Shown here: positions 54,838 to 63,907 of the stretch, piece after piece
How the letters are laid out: every line of letters starts with the position of its first letter
How positions within the stretch are numbered: the first letter of the stretch is position 1
Source: Dyadobacter psychrotolerans
GTDB taxonomy: Bacteria > Bacteroidota > Bacteroidia > Cytophagales > Spirosomataceae
Direction: 5' to 3'
Assembly (NCBI RefSeq): GCF_004349265.1
Contig: NZ_SMFL01000001.1
Coordinates: forward strand, 682,001-746,000
DNA: 64,000 nt
Program-made: the position numbers and the translations under genes
Notes under the pieces: model-generated
What the model was told of the DNA's origin: nothing
The model's database searches: none
Seen by the model: the letters and a program-made list of their open reading frames with translations, nothing else

Positions 54838-57264
54838 CTACTCGCTTTTTAAAGATTTTACCGGATTCATCAGCGCTGCTTTTATACTTTGAAAACCGAT
54901 GGTCAGGATGGCGATGATTACTGCTGTTGCCCCCCCGGCTGCGAAGATCCACCAGGAAACTTTGATCTGGTATTCGAAATCTTTCAGCCAGTCCGTCATA
55001 AAATACCAGGCAAGCGGGCTGGCAATCAGAATGGCTGCAACGACAAGTTTTAAAAAATCAAATGAAAGTAAGCCGACAATGCTGGCCACCGACGCTCCAA
55101 GCACTTTTCTGATTCCAATTTCTTTAGTTCGCGTTTCCACGGTAAAGGTCGCAAGGCCAAACAATCCCATACAGGCTATAAAAATTGCCCAGACAGAGGC
55201 GGTTGTAAATATTTTCCCGTATTGATTTTCAGAAAAATACTGTTTATTGAAATTTTCATCCACAAAAAAGTACTCAAAAGGATTGCCCGCAAAAAAGGTT
55301 TTATACATCCCTTCCAGCTTCGCCATTTTGTTTTGAATCTGATCAGGCGTGAGCTTTATCGTGATGTAGGAAGTACTGTTTTGAGGATAAAAAATGATAG
55401 GATTAATTGCTTTTTGCAGACCTAGGTGATGATAATCCTTCACGACTCCAATCACTTCCAGAAATCTCTCATCCCATTTAACTTTGTTATTTATAGCTTC
55501 CTCAGCTGATCTGAAACCGAACTGTTCAACCGCTTTTTCGTTTAAAAGAATTTTACTGTTTTCGTCCCAATCCACTTTTACTTCCTGCTCTGTAAAGTTC
55601 CTGCCGGCTTTTAGCTCTATGCCGTAAGTGTTCAGGTAACGGTCGCCAATGATTGCGAAAAAGTAAGGTTTCAGCTCGTCTCCTGCTTTGGATCCAGGCT
55701 GCGTGAAACCGGATGTGGCAAAATTAAAGAAGCTTCCCGGTACGGTTCCGGAGAGACTGTAATCTTTCACAAAACTCTGTTGCTCCAGTTCATTCCAAAA
55801 AGCTGCCTGTCTGTTTTTATACGTGCTGTCTTTCCCAACTTCCGGCCCGCGTACAACCAGTAGCTGATCCGTTTTCATGCCCAGGTTCTGGCTTTGCATG
55901 AAACGCAGCTGGGTGTAAATGACAATGGTTACTAAAATCAGGACGATGGAGATCGTAAACTGGGAAACAACAAGCGACTTCCGCAGCAAAATACCTTTGG
56001 AGGTTTTAGATAAATTACCTTTGAGAATTTTGACGGGATTGAAATTGGAAAGCGCATAGGCTGTATAAATTCCGGAGAGCAGCGACCCTAAAAACAAAAC
56101 ACCAAGACCGGCAATCCAAACCGGTGAATTTCCCAGCGCTTCCAGTGTAAGTTCTCTTCCGATAAGCTGGTTAAAAAGCGGCTGAAGTAAATAGACCAAC
56201 ACCACAGCAAGGGACAAACTTAACATATTTACCAAAGCCGACTCTCCCAAAAACTGACTGATCAGATTCCATGGTGTTGCTCCGATTACTTTTCTGACGC
56301 CAACTTCATTGGCACGTTTTAAAGCATGAGCCGTTGATAAATTGATATAATTGAACCAGGCAATGCAGAGAATCAGAACGGCAATGATCAGAAGCATGTA
56401 CACATATTTCAAATTTCCGCTGGTCTGATAGGTGTCACTCAGTTTATCGGCCAAATGAATATTTTTTAATGGCTGCAATCTGAACTGAACACCGTCTTTA
56501 TCTGCCTTCAAACTGGTGCGCATCGCCGTAAGTTTGGATTGCAGATTTGCAGGATTTACCTGATCATTAAGCAAAAAATAGGTATTGATGTATTGTGATT
56601 CGGTGTTGTCCAATCTTGCCCAGCTGTTTCCATTCAGATTTGCAGGATTGGCCAGCGTTTCGAGAGAAAAGAGCATATCAAACTGAATATCCGAATTGGC
56701 GGGAATATCATAAACACCCTCAACCGAGTAAGACAGCGTACCAAACTGGTTTGAAAGCGTCAGCGTTTTTCCCAGCGGATCCTGTTCACTAAAATATTTT
56801 ACTGCTGTCTTTTTTGAAATAAATACCACTTTTGGCTTTTTCAAAGCAGATTTATCTCCGTTAATTATTGGGAAACTAAAAAAATCGAAGAAATTTCCGT
56901 CCGCATAACCAATTTCCGTTTCTCTGAAAGACTCGCTGTTGGCACCTTCCCTTTTTACGATTCCTTTGGCGGTACCTTCTGCAAAACGGCAGAAATCTTT
57001 TATTTCCGGAAAAGTCTGTTTTGCCTTCGCTGCCCAGCCCGGTTCAATTTCGGTCCAGGTTTCACCCTTTTGCCCAAAATTCAACAGACGGTAAATTTGC
57101 GGAAGGTTCGCATGAAACTGGTTTACACTTTTTTCAAAACTTACATATTCGAGGATCAGTAGAAAAGCTGCGATCCCCATTGCCAGTCCGCCAACATTGA
57201 TAAAGCTGTACACTTTATTACGGAACAGGTTCCGCCATGCAATTTTGAAGTAGTTCCGGATCAT
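54838..57264 (-). CDS. FtsX/MacB-type ABC transporter permease (10), first of a five-gene unit
   Basis: An 808-residue permease (MIRNYFKIAWRNLFRNKVYSF; first helix VGGLAMGIAAFLLILEYV). The FtsX blocks are KRANEVGVRKVIGATPWN and ETRTKEIGIRKVLGASVAS. The tail is NPVKSLKSE. It heads a run of five same-strand permeases (57264 to 44803, about 12.5 kb) with spacers of 80-122 bases and no internal terminator. The twin dyads at 57394-57429 and the TGGTAT element at 57341 lie upstream. No ATPase, fusion protein or regulator is encoded in the run. Confidence 0.92.
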   Translation of the reverse strand: MIRNYFKIAWRNLFRNKVYSFINVGGLAMGIAAFLLILEYVSFEKSVNQFHANLPQIYRLLNFGQKGETWTEIEPGWAAKAKQTFPEIKDFCRFAEGTAKGIVKREGANSESFRETEIGYADGNFFDFFSFPIINGDKSALKKPKVVFISKKTAVKYFSEQDPLGKTLTLSNQFGTLSYSVEGVYDIPANSDIQFDMLFSLETLANPANLNGNSWARLDNTESQYINTYFLLNDQVNPANLQSKLTAMRTSLKADKDGVQFRLQPLKNIHLADKLSDTYQTSGNLKYVYMLLIIAVLILCIAWFNYINLSTAHALKRANEVGVRKVIGATPWNLISQFLGESALVNMLSLSLAVVLVYLLQPLFNQLIGRELTLEALGNSPVWIAGLGVLFLGSLLSGIYTAYALSNFNPVKILKGNLSKTSKGILLRKSLVVSQFTISIVLILVTIVIYTQLRFMQSQNLGMKTDQLLVVRGPEVGKDSTYKNRQAAFWNELEQQSFVKDYSLSGTVPGSFFNFATSGFTQPGSKAGDELKPYFFAIIGDRYLNTYGIELKAGRNFTEQEVKVDWDENSKILLNEKAVEQFGFRSAEEAINNKVKWDERFLEVIGVVKDYHHLGLQKAINPIIFYPQNSTSYITIKLTPDQIQNKMAKLEGMYKTFFAGNPFEYFFVDENFNKQYFSENQYGKIFTTASVWAIFIACMGLFGLATFTVETRTKEIGIRKVLGASVASIVGLLSFDFLKLVVAAILIASPLAWYFMTDWLKDFEYQIKVSWWIFAAGGATAVIIAILTIGFQSIKAALMNPVKSLKSE

Positions 57265-57326
57265 AGCTGCAAAAGAAAGAGTAAAACAGAAATTAAAACT
57301 CAGGCGTTTATCCAGATCTTAGTTAT

Positions 57327-57341
57327 ATAAAAGCTATACCA
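57327..57341 (-). promoter_or_regulatory. Sigma-54-like TGGTAT element for the five-permease unit
   Basis: The minus strand reads ATTGGTATAGCTTTTATA, with TGG at 57341-57339, 53 bases after the GGAC of the proximal dyad and about 76 bases before the ATG. The -24-like half is good; the -12 half has TTTT without GC. Confidence 0.45.
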
Positions 57342-57393
57342 ATTTTCCTACTATCTGATTTACAGTAAATTACAATTTATAATATATTAGTAG

Positions 57394-57429
57394 TGTCCGA
57401 TACCGAACAACATTGTTCGGCTGTGGACA
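57394..57429 (-). promoter_or_regulatory. Twin dyad (enhancer-like site) upstream of permease 10
   Basis: TGTCCG-ATAC-CGAACA (57394-57409) and TGTTCGGCTGTGGACA (57414-57429) are separated by four bases. This is the cleanest pair after 12381. The site lies between the divergent permease 10 and SusC genes. The TGGTAT element on the permease side, with none on the SusC side, favours the permease unit as target. Nothing else was seen in 57430-57653. Confidence 0.6.
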
Positions 57430-57653
57430 AGCTGGTCGGTCATGAGATGCTCCATTTTTCTTCATCTGAGATTGAAATCACACCGTAATACTCAGTTACC
57501 CAATTTTATTTTAGTCAAAATCGATTACGCAAACGAATGTTCTGCCATATCAAAAATAAATAAGCTAATAGCCGCTTGAATATGGAATTTCAATGCAGAT
57601 ATTTGATAATAACAATCTTTCATTTCCACTATTCACCATTTCTACTCAAATCT

Positions 57654-60600
57654 ATGAGCAAAAAATTCTATTCTTTATTTCCTCCCATCCAATCCATCGC
57701 AATTTTTGCCTTAGCGATGCTGATTTCATTGGGAGCATTTGCGCAGTCTTATGTGATTAAAGGAAAAGTCACAGACGGGTCAGGACAATCCGTGCCGGGA
57801 GTTTCTGTTCAAATAAGGGGCACCAGCCAGGGAAGTATTTCGGACGCAGAAGGCGAATATTCACTTAGCACGGATCTTTCCGCAGGAGATTATTCACTTG
57901 ACTTTTCATCGGTGGGATTCAAAACAGTAACGCAAAAGCTAACTCTGGGAACACAAACTGCTCTGACCATAAACGTCACCATCAGTGATGACATCGCACT
58001 TTTAGACGAAGTTATTGTAACTGGATCTACCATAAGATCAACCAGAAGACAGCTGGGTAATTCCATTAACTCAATCAATTCTACTGATCTGCAAAAAGCC
58101 GGAACGGGTAATTTATTTTCTGCTTTGCAGGGAAAAGTCCCAGGTGCACAAATCACTCAAAATTCGGGTGATCCCGCAGGTGGTATGACGATCCGTCTTC
58201 GCGGAATTAAATCCCTGCAGGGAAGCTCCGATCCGCTTTATGTAATTGATGGTGTTATTGTCAGCAATTCTTCGGCAAACGTGTCACAGTTTGCTCTGGC
58301 CGATCAGGTTGGACAAGCCGTTATCGGTACAAACCGTATGGCAGATATCAATCCTACCGACATTGAGTCGATGAGTATTATCAATGGCGCTGCTGCCGCG
58401 GCTCAATACGGGTCACGGGCATCCAACGGAGTCGTTTTGATTACAACCAAAAGAGGAAAAAGCGGAGCTCCGCAGGTTAATTTTTCAACCAGCCTGAGTG
58501 TAAATGAGCTTCGTAAGAAGTTCAAAATCAGTACTTATGGAAAACAATTTGGCTTCACAAGTCTTCGATTGGGAACAATTACAGGTTTAACTGCCGCTCA
58601 AATTGCAGCGAATCCCGGAACGACTGTAACAAGAATTAACCGCGACGGCGCCTTTGCTGATTTGTCTACAAATCAGGTTGATGTGCAGCGTTACGACTAT
58701 CAGGATGAAATTTACAAAACAGGTTTAGGAACGGATAATTCAATCTCGGTAAGCGGAGGCACAGATAAAACGCAGTACTTTGCTTCTTTATCTTATCTCA
58801 AAAACCAGGGTATCATAAAAGGAACTGATTTTCAGCGCTACGGATTGCGCGTGCGGCTGGAGCAGCGTCTTGCCAACTGGGCAAAAATCTCTGCAGGCGT
58901 GACCTATTCAAACAGCTTTTCCAATGAAAAACCAAACGGAAATGTATTTTACAGTCCGATCAACTCGATTAATATCACCAACAACATTTATGATATCACC
59001 AGACGTGATGGCGCCGGGAATCTGCCGGCCGTTGAGCCCACACGTGTAAATCCGCTAACTGTTATTGAGGAGATGAAATTTACACAAGCTGTAAACCGAA
59101 CCGTTAACGATTTACAGCTGAATCTTACGCCGCTCAAAGGTTTAAACATCGACTGGATTTTTGGTATTGATGCTTTTTCTCAGCTTGGAAAAAACCTGAT
59201 TCCGCCCTATCCGTATGGAGCATCTGCGGGCTTGCCTGCCGAACGTTTTCCAAATGGTTTTGCTGCGAATGTGAACGCTACAACGTTTTTATACAATAGC
59301 GATATCAATGTTTCCTATGAAAAAGATCTGACCCCATCTCTGAAGCTGAATGTGGTCGCCGGTACCAGCTATCAAAACAGTAAAACGGATATTTCTTACG
59401 GAAGCGGACAGAATTTATCTCCATTTATTGAAACTGTAAGCGGCGCGACAAGCGCAATCAGATCCACCTACAATTTCGACCAATTTGATTTGTCTGGCGT
59501 TTTTGCGCAAGCTACCTTAGGCTATAAAAATCTCTTGTTTGTAACTGGTGCAGTACGCAGAGACCGCTCGTCAAAATTTTCTCCTTCCGAGTCAAACCAG
59601 ACCTATCCTAAATTCAGTGCCAGCTTTATTCCATCAGATCTTGAATTCTGGAAAAAGGCAAGTCTGGAAAAAATCGTCAATACAGCAAAACTTCGCTATT
59701 CATGGGGACGCTCTGGTAACCTTACCGGACTTGGTTCTTATGACCGTTTCTGGCAGTTTCAACCTGTTCCATACTTAGGAAAAAACACGATAGTTCCAAG
59801 TTCAACGCTGGCCAATCCGCAGGTCAGGCCTGAATTCATGACCGAAAATGAAGGAGGAGTTGATCTCACGTTTCTTGAAAATAAATTATCGCTGGGCCTG
59901 ACAGCGTACAAACAAAAAATTACCGACCTGGTAGTAAACCGCGTTCTGGCCCCAACCGAAGGTGGTACTGGCAGAGTTGACAACGTAGGTGAAATGGAAA
60001 ATAAGGGTTTTGAAGTCAGTTTGGGTTACATGGTCATTAATACCAAGGATTTCAACTGGGATGTGAATGTTATTTATAGCCATAACCGAAACAAAATCAC
60101 CAAATTAGGCAGTCCCTTGGTGGCGCTGACAACTGTTACCGGAGCACCTGCTTATCTGATTGAAGGACAGGCTGCGAGTGTTTTTTACGGAACGTTTTTT
60201 GCCAAAAATGCAGATGGCAGTCCGTTTTTAACAACCCAAAATTTACCTCAATCGCAAAAAGGCGTTCAGTCGGCAACAAATCCACTGGATTATACCCCAG
60301 CTGAAAAAGGATCGAATGGTCAGTTTTTAACAAATACCAACGTCAGGAAAATTATCGGTAATCCAAATCCAAAATGGACCGGATCATTTGTCAGCAACCT
60401 TACTTACAAGCGTTTAGGTTTCCGTTTTCTGCTTGACGCTGTTCAGGGTGTGGAAGTATTTAATGCCGATCGTCGTACCCGTCAGGGTGTTGGAATTGGC
60501 GATTATTCCGAAAAAGAGCTGAAAGGTGAATTGCCGCGTGGTTATGTTTATTCGATTTACAATACCGAAGAATGGCGTGTCGATGACGGTTCTTTTGTGA

Positions 60601-60824
60601 AATTACGTGAAGTAAGTTTGTCCTACCAGCTTCCTGATTTTATGAAGAATGTAAAAAGCATCAACATTTCACTCACCGGAAGAAACCTGATTTCCTGGGA
60701 TAATTATGATGGCTACGATCCTGAAACCAACGCAGGTGGAAACAGTGATCTGATACGTAATGTGGATTTTGGTAATGTGCCAATTCCGCGTACTTATCAG
60801 CTGAAAGTTTCAGCCAGTTTTTAA
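57654..60824 (+). CDS. SusC/RagA-family TonB-linked outer-membrane transporter
   Basis: 1056 residues from the ATG at 57654. The frame is open back to 57576, but only MSKKFYSLFPPIQSI... gives a normal signal peptide, ending at GAFAQ. The carboxypeptidase-regulatory-like domain has GKVTDGSGQSVPGVSVQIRG. The plug starts at LDEVIVTGSTIRSTRRQLG, a variant of the usual VVVGYGTQ. The motif RASNGVVLITTKRGK is conserved, and the barrel ends in TYQLKVSASF with terminal Phe. It is a TonB-energised importer paired with the SusD at 60887. It diverges from permease 10. The substrate is unknown and no enzyme gene is linked. Confidence 0.95.
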   Translation: MSKKFYSLFPPIQSIAIFALAMLISLGAFAQSYVIKGKVTDGSGQSVPGVSVQIRGTSQGSISDAEGEYSLSTDLSAGDYSLDFSSVGFKTVTQKLTLGTQTALTINVTISDDIALLDEVIVTGSTIRSTRRQLGNSINSINSTDLQKAGTGNLFSALQGKVPGAQITQNSGDPAGGMTIRLRGIKSLQGSSDPLYVIDGVIVSNSSANVSQFALADQVGQAVIGTNRMADINPTDIESMSIINGAAAAAQYGSRASNGVVLITTKRGKSGAPQVNFSTSLSVNELRKKFKISTYGKQFGFTSLRLGTITGLTAAQIAANPGTTVTRINRDGAFADLSTNQVDVQRYDYQDEIYKTGLGTDNSISVSGGTDKTQYFASLSYLKNQGIIKGTDFQRYGLRVRLEQRLANWAKISAGVTYSNSFSNEKPNGNVFYSPINSINITNNIYDITRRDGAGNLPAVEPTRVNPLTVIEEMKFTQAVNRTVNDLQLNLTPLKGLNIDWIFGIDAFSQLGKNLIPPYPYGASAGLPAERFPNGFAANVNATTFLYNSDINVSYEKDLTPSLKLNVVAGTSYQNSKTDISYGSGQNLSPFIETVSGATSAIRSTYNFDQFDLSGVFAQATLGYKNLLFVTGAVRRDRSSKFSPSESNQTYPKFSASFIPSDLEFWKKASLEKIVNTAKLRYSWGRSGNLTGLGSYDRFWQFQPVPYLGKNTIVPSSTLANPQVRPEFMTENEGGVDLTFLENKLSLGLTAYKQKITDLVVNRVLAPTEGGTGRVDNVGEMENKGFEVSLGYMVINTKDFNWDVNVIYSHNRNKITKLGSPLVALTTVTGAPAYLIEGQAASVFYGTFFAKNADGSPFLTTQNLPQSQKGVQSATNPLDYTPAEKGSNGQFLTNTNVRKIIGNPNPKWTGSFVSNLTYKRLGFRFLLDAVQGVEVFNADRRTRQGVGIGDYSEKELKGELPRGYVYSIYNTEEWRVDDGSFVKLREVSLSYQLPDFMKNVKSINISLTGRNLISWDNYDGYDPETNAGGNSDLIRNVDFGNVPIPRTYQLKVSASF

Positions 60825-60886
60825 TTTCCACGATAACCAAATAAGAGTTAAAAACCAGCTCTTCAATCATCCAAATGAATATTCAA

Positions 60887-62173
60887 ATGAAAAAAAGATT
60901 CATATTTTCAATATTAACGGCCGGAATTCTGACATTCACTTCCTGTGAACAAAAAGAATATCTCAACCCGAGTTCTGCCAGTGAAATGCAGGTTATTACC
61001 GATGTAAACGGCCTTATTACTTTGGCAAACGGTTTACAGTATCGTTACACTGTCAGTGCCGGGGCTAGCGGTGCACTTTATAGTCTCATTTCCGCAAACG
61101 GGTTAACGACTAAGGAACTACTTGTACTTAATGCCGGTAATACGGATCTGGACCTTTTGAGCAAAGGCTCCGGAAATGTTCAGGGCAATAATGCAACGAT
61201 CAGCACCTTATGGGCTCAAAGTCATTTGACCAAATCCAACGCGGATATCATTTTAAAGAATCTGGGAATCGTTTCGGATGCTTCGATAAAAAGCGGTTTA
61301 ACAGCTTATGCCTCTATTTTTAAAGCGCTGTCTTTGGGCGCGCTCGCAGAATTCTGGCAGCAGGCTCCGATTGGAACCGGGAAAAATATAACATTCAATT
61401 CCCGCGAAGATGTTTTGAAAGAGGCTGTAACGGTGCTGGAAAGTGCAGCAACCGCCATTGCAACAAATGCACCGTCGGCCGAATTCACCAGTCGTGTTGT
61501 TAATAGCGTTGACATGCCAAATACAATTCAGGCGCTGATCGCCCGCTATTCGCTTATGCTGGGACAATATGACAAGGCGCTTGCCGCAGCCAACAAAGTG
61601 GATCTGACTAAAAAATCAGCCTTTAATTTTGACGACGTGAGTCAAAATCCGATCTTCTTTCTTTCCTTCGGAAACCGAAATGTAACCGAACCGATCAATA
61701 CATCTCTTGGACTTCCTGATGCATTGAAACCAGCTGTTGCCGATAAGAGAGTAGCATTTTATACGCAGACAGCTGCGCCGGCGAAAAACCTGGGAACCGG
61801 ATTTTTTACGGCAAACAATGCGGCTGTCCCGGTTTACCTTCCCGGTGAAATCATGCTTATTAAAGCAGAGGTGTTGGCCCGTCAGAGCAAATTCGATGAG
61901 TCGATTGCTGAACTTAATAAAGTCCTTACTAAAACTACCGATGTCTGGGGATTAGGTGCCGGTCTGCCGGCTTATAGCGGTGCAAAAGATGCAGCCTCTG
62001 TTTTGACGGAAATTTATCGTAACCGTTGTATCGAACTGTTTATGTCTGGTTTAAAACTGGAAGATTCACGCCGCTTTGCAAGGCCGGAAACAGAACGTAA
62101 CCGTACCTGGTATCCTTATCCAACCAACGAAAGACAAAACAATACCAGCACGCCTGCCGATCCTGCGAATTGA
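60887..62173 (+). CDS. SusD/RagB-like outer-membrane lipoprotein
   Basis: 428 residues from the ATG at 60887 (an ATG four codons upstream is possible). The lipobox is TFTSC with C20. The helical TPR-like fold is suggested by ILKNLGIVSDASIKSGLTAYASIFKALSLGALAEFWQQAPIG (around residue 120-160). The C-terminal family motif is IYRNRCIELFMSGLKLEDSRRF. It is shorter than typical SusD proteins. It is the surface lid of the SusC channel 62 bases upstream. The short length and the absence of enzymes suggest a non-glycan or simple substrate, but this is a guess. Confidence 0.88.
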   Translation: MKKRFIFSILTAGILTFTSCEQKEYLNPSSASEMQVITDVNGLITLANGLQYRYTVSAGASGALYSLISANGLTTKELLVLNAGNTDLDLLSKGSGNVQGNNATISTLWAQSHLTKSNADIILKNLGIVSDASIKSGLTAYASIFKALSLGALAEFWQQAPIGTGKNITFNSREDVLKEAVTVLESAATAIATNAPSAEFTSRVVNSVDMPNTIQALIARYSLMLGQYDKALAAANKVDLTKKSAFNFDDVSQNPIFFLSFGNRNVTEPINTSLGLPDALKPAVADKRVAFYTQTAAPAKNLGTGFFTANNAAVPVYLPGEIMLIKAEVLARQSKFDESIAELNKVLTKTTDVWGLGAGLPAYSGAKDAASVLTEIYRNRCIELFMSGLKLEDSRRFARPETERNRTWYPYPTNERQNNTSTPADPAN

Positions 62174-62189
62174 CGTAAATATTTTGGCA

Positions 62190-62223
62190 CAAAAAAGTCC
62201 TCCGGCAGGTTTGCCGGAGGACT
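62190..62223. terminator. Strong terminator between SusD and the small secreted protein gene
   Basis: A perfect 12-base stem, AGTCCTCCGGCA (62196-62207) / TGCCGGAGGACT (62212-62223), has a four-base loop. It is preceded by an A run that gives T6 on the minus strand. It serves the minus gene at 62258 and probably the plus SusD gene ending at 62173. Confidence 0.85.
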
Positions 62224-62257
62224 ACTTATTTAAAATTCATGGCTTCTTTTCTGATTA

Positions 62258-62653
62258 TTAACCTCTGCTGCGGGGACGATCGTTGTAACGGTCAAACTTT
62301 TGCGCTCTTTCGTAAGCCATCAACCGTTGGTGCTGAACTGGCGTTAAAACAGAAAGTATCTCACGTTGTTTTTGCTGCTCCAGACGTTTTGTATTTTGCG
62401 ATTGTCCTCTTCTGTTGTTGAAAGCCATTCGGTCATAACGGTTTTCAATTTTCTTGATTTCATTTTCCTGTTTCCGTGTCAGCTTTACTATTTTATCCAG
62501 TTGGTTGATCTGATATTCCTCGATTGCGTTGTCCAAACGACCATTTGAATAAACCGGAACGTCGTGTCCTTTCGATGGATATCCTTTTTGGGCAAAACCA
62601 TTACCTACTGTAAGTATTGCCAAAGCTGCGATTGCGAAGATTGCCTTTTTCAT
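62258..62653 (-). CDS. Small secreted Spy/CpxP-like protein
   Basis: A 131-residue protein with a signal peptide (MKKAIFAIAALAILTVGNGFAQ). A basic, helical mature part follows: LDKIVKLTRKQENEIKKIENRYDRMAF, then REILSVLTPVQHQRLMAYERAQKFDRY. The paired LT-x-x-Q-like motifs (LTRKQ, LTPVQ) recall Spy/CpxP-type periplasmic chaperones. It is paralogous to the partial gene at the right window edge. Its upstream region holds a 19-base twin dyad, so it may be stress-regulated. The family assignment is by pattern only. Confidence 0.7.
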   Translation of the reverse strand: MKKAIFAIAALAILTVGNGFAQKGYPSKGHDVPVYSNGRLDNAIEEYQINQLDKIVKLTRKQENEIKKIENRYDRMAFNNRRGQSQNTKRLEQQKQREILSVLTPVQHQRLMAYERAQKFDRYNDRPRSRG

Positions 62654-62829
62654 GGTTTCTATATGTTTAAAATTGTTCGTTAATGATAGTTAGAGGGGCT
62701 TTTTGCTATGTAGTTTAACGGGCACAAAAGGCAATCTACCGGTAGGGGTTTACAGTAGATGAGGTGGTGGTATTAATCGACCAACAGGGTTATTTGGGTG
62801 AGTTGTTTCGTTTTTTAAATAAAATAAAG

Positions 62830-62871
62830 TGTCCGTTTATAACGAACAAGATTGTTTGATAGTAACGAACA
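62830..62871 (-). promoter_or_regulatory. 19-base twin dyad, copy 1
   Basis: TGTCCG-TTTATAA-CGAACA (62830-62848) and TGTTTGATAGTAACGAACA (62853-62871) are separated by AGAT. It has the same half-sites as the dyads before the permeases, but with a 7-base centre instead of 4. On the minus strand a TGG lies 47 bases past the GGAC. It is upstream of the small secreted protein gene (start 62653). Confidence 0.5.
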
Positions 62872-63084
62872 CTTTTTTATTTCCCGAATATGTAAAATCC
62901 GAACTTTTGTAGTTCACGGTTTACCTTAACCTATTTGTAAAAATGTTCATGTTCAACTCGGTCTTCATTTAGTGCAAGAGGGAACGTAAGTCTCCAATCG
63001 AGTCTTACTTGATATTAGTTCTGTGATGACACAGACCACGGTTGAGAAATTTTTAAGTAGGCTGATTTTTAAATCAAATAAAAT

Positions 63085-63126
63085 TGTTCGTTGGCAACGA
63101 ACAAAGTTGTTTGATGAGAATGGACA
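63085..63126 (-). promoter_or_regulatory. 19-base twin dyad, copy 2
   Basis: TGTTCGTT-GGC-AACGAACA (63085-63103, a perfect 8-base dyad) and TGTTTGATGAGAATGGACA (63108-63126) are separated by AAGT. The flanks resemble copy 1 (AAATCAAATAAA before it). No gene starts just downstream on the minus strand before copy 1. The rest of 62654-63167 holds no coding frame. Confidence 0.5.
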
Positions 63127-63167
63127 GTTCCAGGCTGCGCTCACGAGTCGATCCCCATTTATGATCT

Positions 63168-63725
63168 TTAATCCTCAATAATCCCTCCCAAAAAATTAAG
63201 TTGAACTACTCCGCTATTTATCGTCACATAGTAATCGTCGACAGAAGAAGGCCCAAGAATTTGAATGATAGCCGTGTTATTTTTAATGTATACAGGACTG
63301 CCTATATTATATTTCATGTTATCCGCTCCCTCTCCATGGACACAAGTAATGATCATGTCTCTTTCTTCCTTCGAAAGAAGCACATCACGTAATGTTTCTA
63401 AATCTGTTACAAAACCTACGGTTGACATGCTTAGTCTGCTCACAAGCATAGCATAGTGAAAATCCTCTTCTAATTTTGGATCTAACTTAAAGAGTATTTC
63501 TGCATTCGTAGAATCCAGCAGTAAAATTGAAACCAAGTCAAATTTTTTTGTTATCAGTTCCGAATTTCGATTTACTCTAAAGACTTTTTCAAAATCTTGG
63601 TAATCAATGAATTCCAAAATCACCTCCTCCTGTTCTGAAGTCGCAGCCTCCCGTATCCCAGACTGACCGCAGGAGAAAAAAACAAAAAGAATAAATACAA
63701 AATAGTAGTTGTAAATATTGTTCAT
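63168..63725 (-). CDS. Putative lipoprotein of unknown function
   Basis: 185 residues from the ATG at 63725 (MNNIYNYYFVFILFVFFSCGQSG), which gives a lipobox-like FFSC at C19. The frame is open upstream to 63785, but that adds only a non-signal extension. The mature part is acidic and mixed alpha/beta (ELITKKFDLVSILLLDSTNAEILFKLDPKLEEDFHYAML) and has no recognised domain. It is likely attached to a periplasm-facing membrane. It lies between two paralogous secreted-protein genes on the same strand. Confidence 0.65.
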   Translation of the reverse strand: MNNIYNYYFVFILFVFFSCGQSGIREAATSEQEEVILEFIDYQDFEKVFRVNRNSELITKKFDLVSILLLDSTNAEILFKLDPKLEEDFHYAMLVSRLSMSTVGFVTDLETLRDVLLSKEERDMIITCVHGEGADNMKYNIGSPVYIKNNTAIIQILGPSSVDDYYVTINSGVVQLNFLGGIIED

Positions 63726-63830
63726 AGCCATAAATGGAAATAATTCCTTTTTGAAGAAATATAGTTGTTTGTTATCAGCTAACACATATTAATTTATGCT
63801 TTTAAAAAAATATCAACGCAAGATATAAAA

Positions 63831-63873
63831 CAAAAAAATCCTCCGACAAACCTGAAACCGGTATGTCGGAGGA
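63831..63873 (-). terminator. Terminator after the partial secreted-protein gene
   Basis: The stem TCCTCCGACA (63839-63848) / TGTCGGAGGA (63864-63873) with a 15-base loop is followed on the minus strand by TTTTTTTG. It resembles the terminator at 62190, which stands behind the paralogous gene. Confidence 0.8.
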
Positions 63874-63907
63874 AAACTATTTAAAATTCATGGCTTACTC
63901 TTAAACT

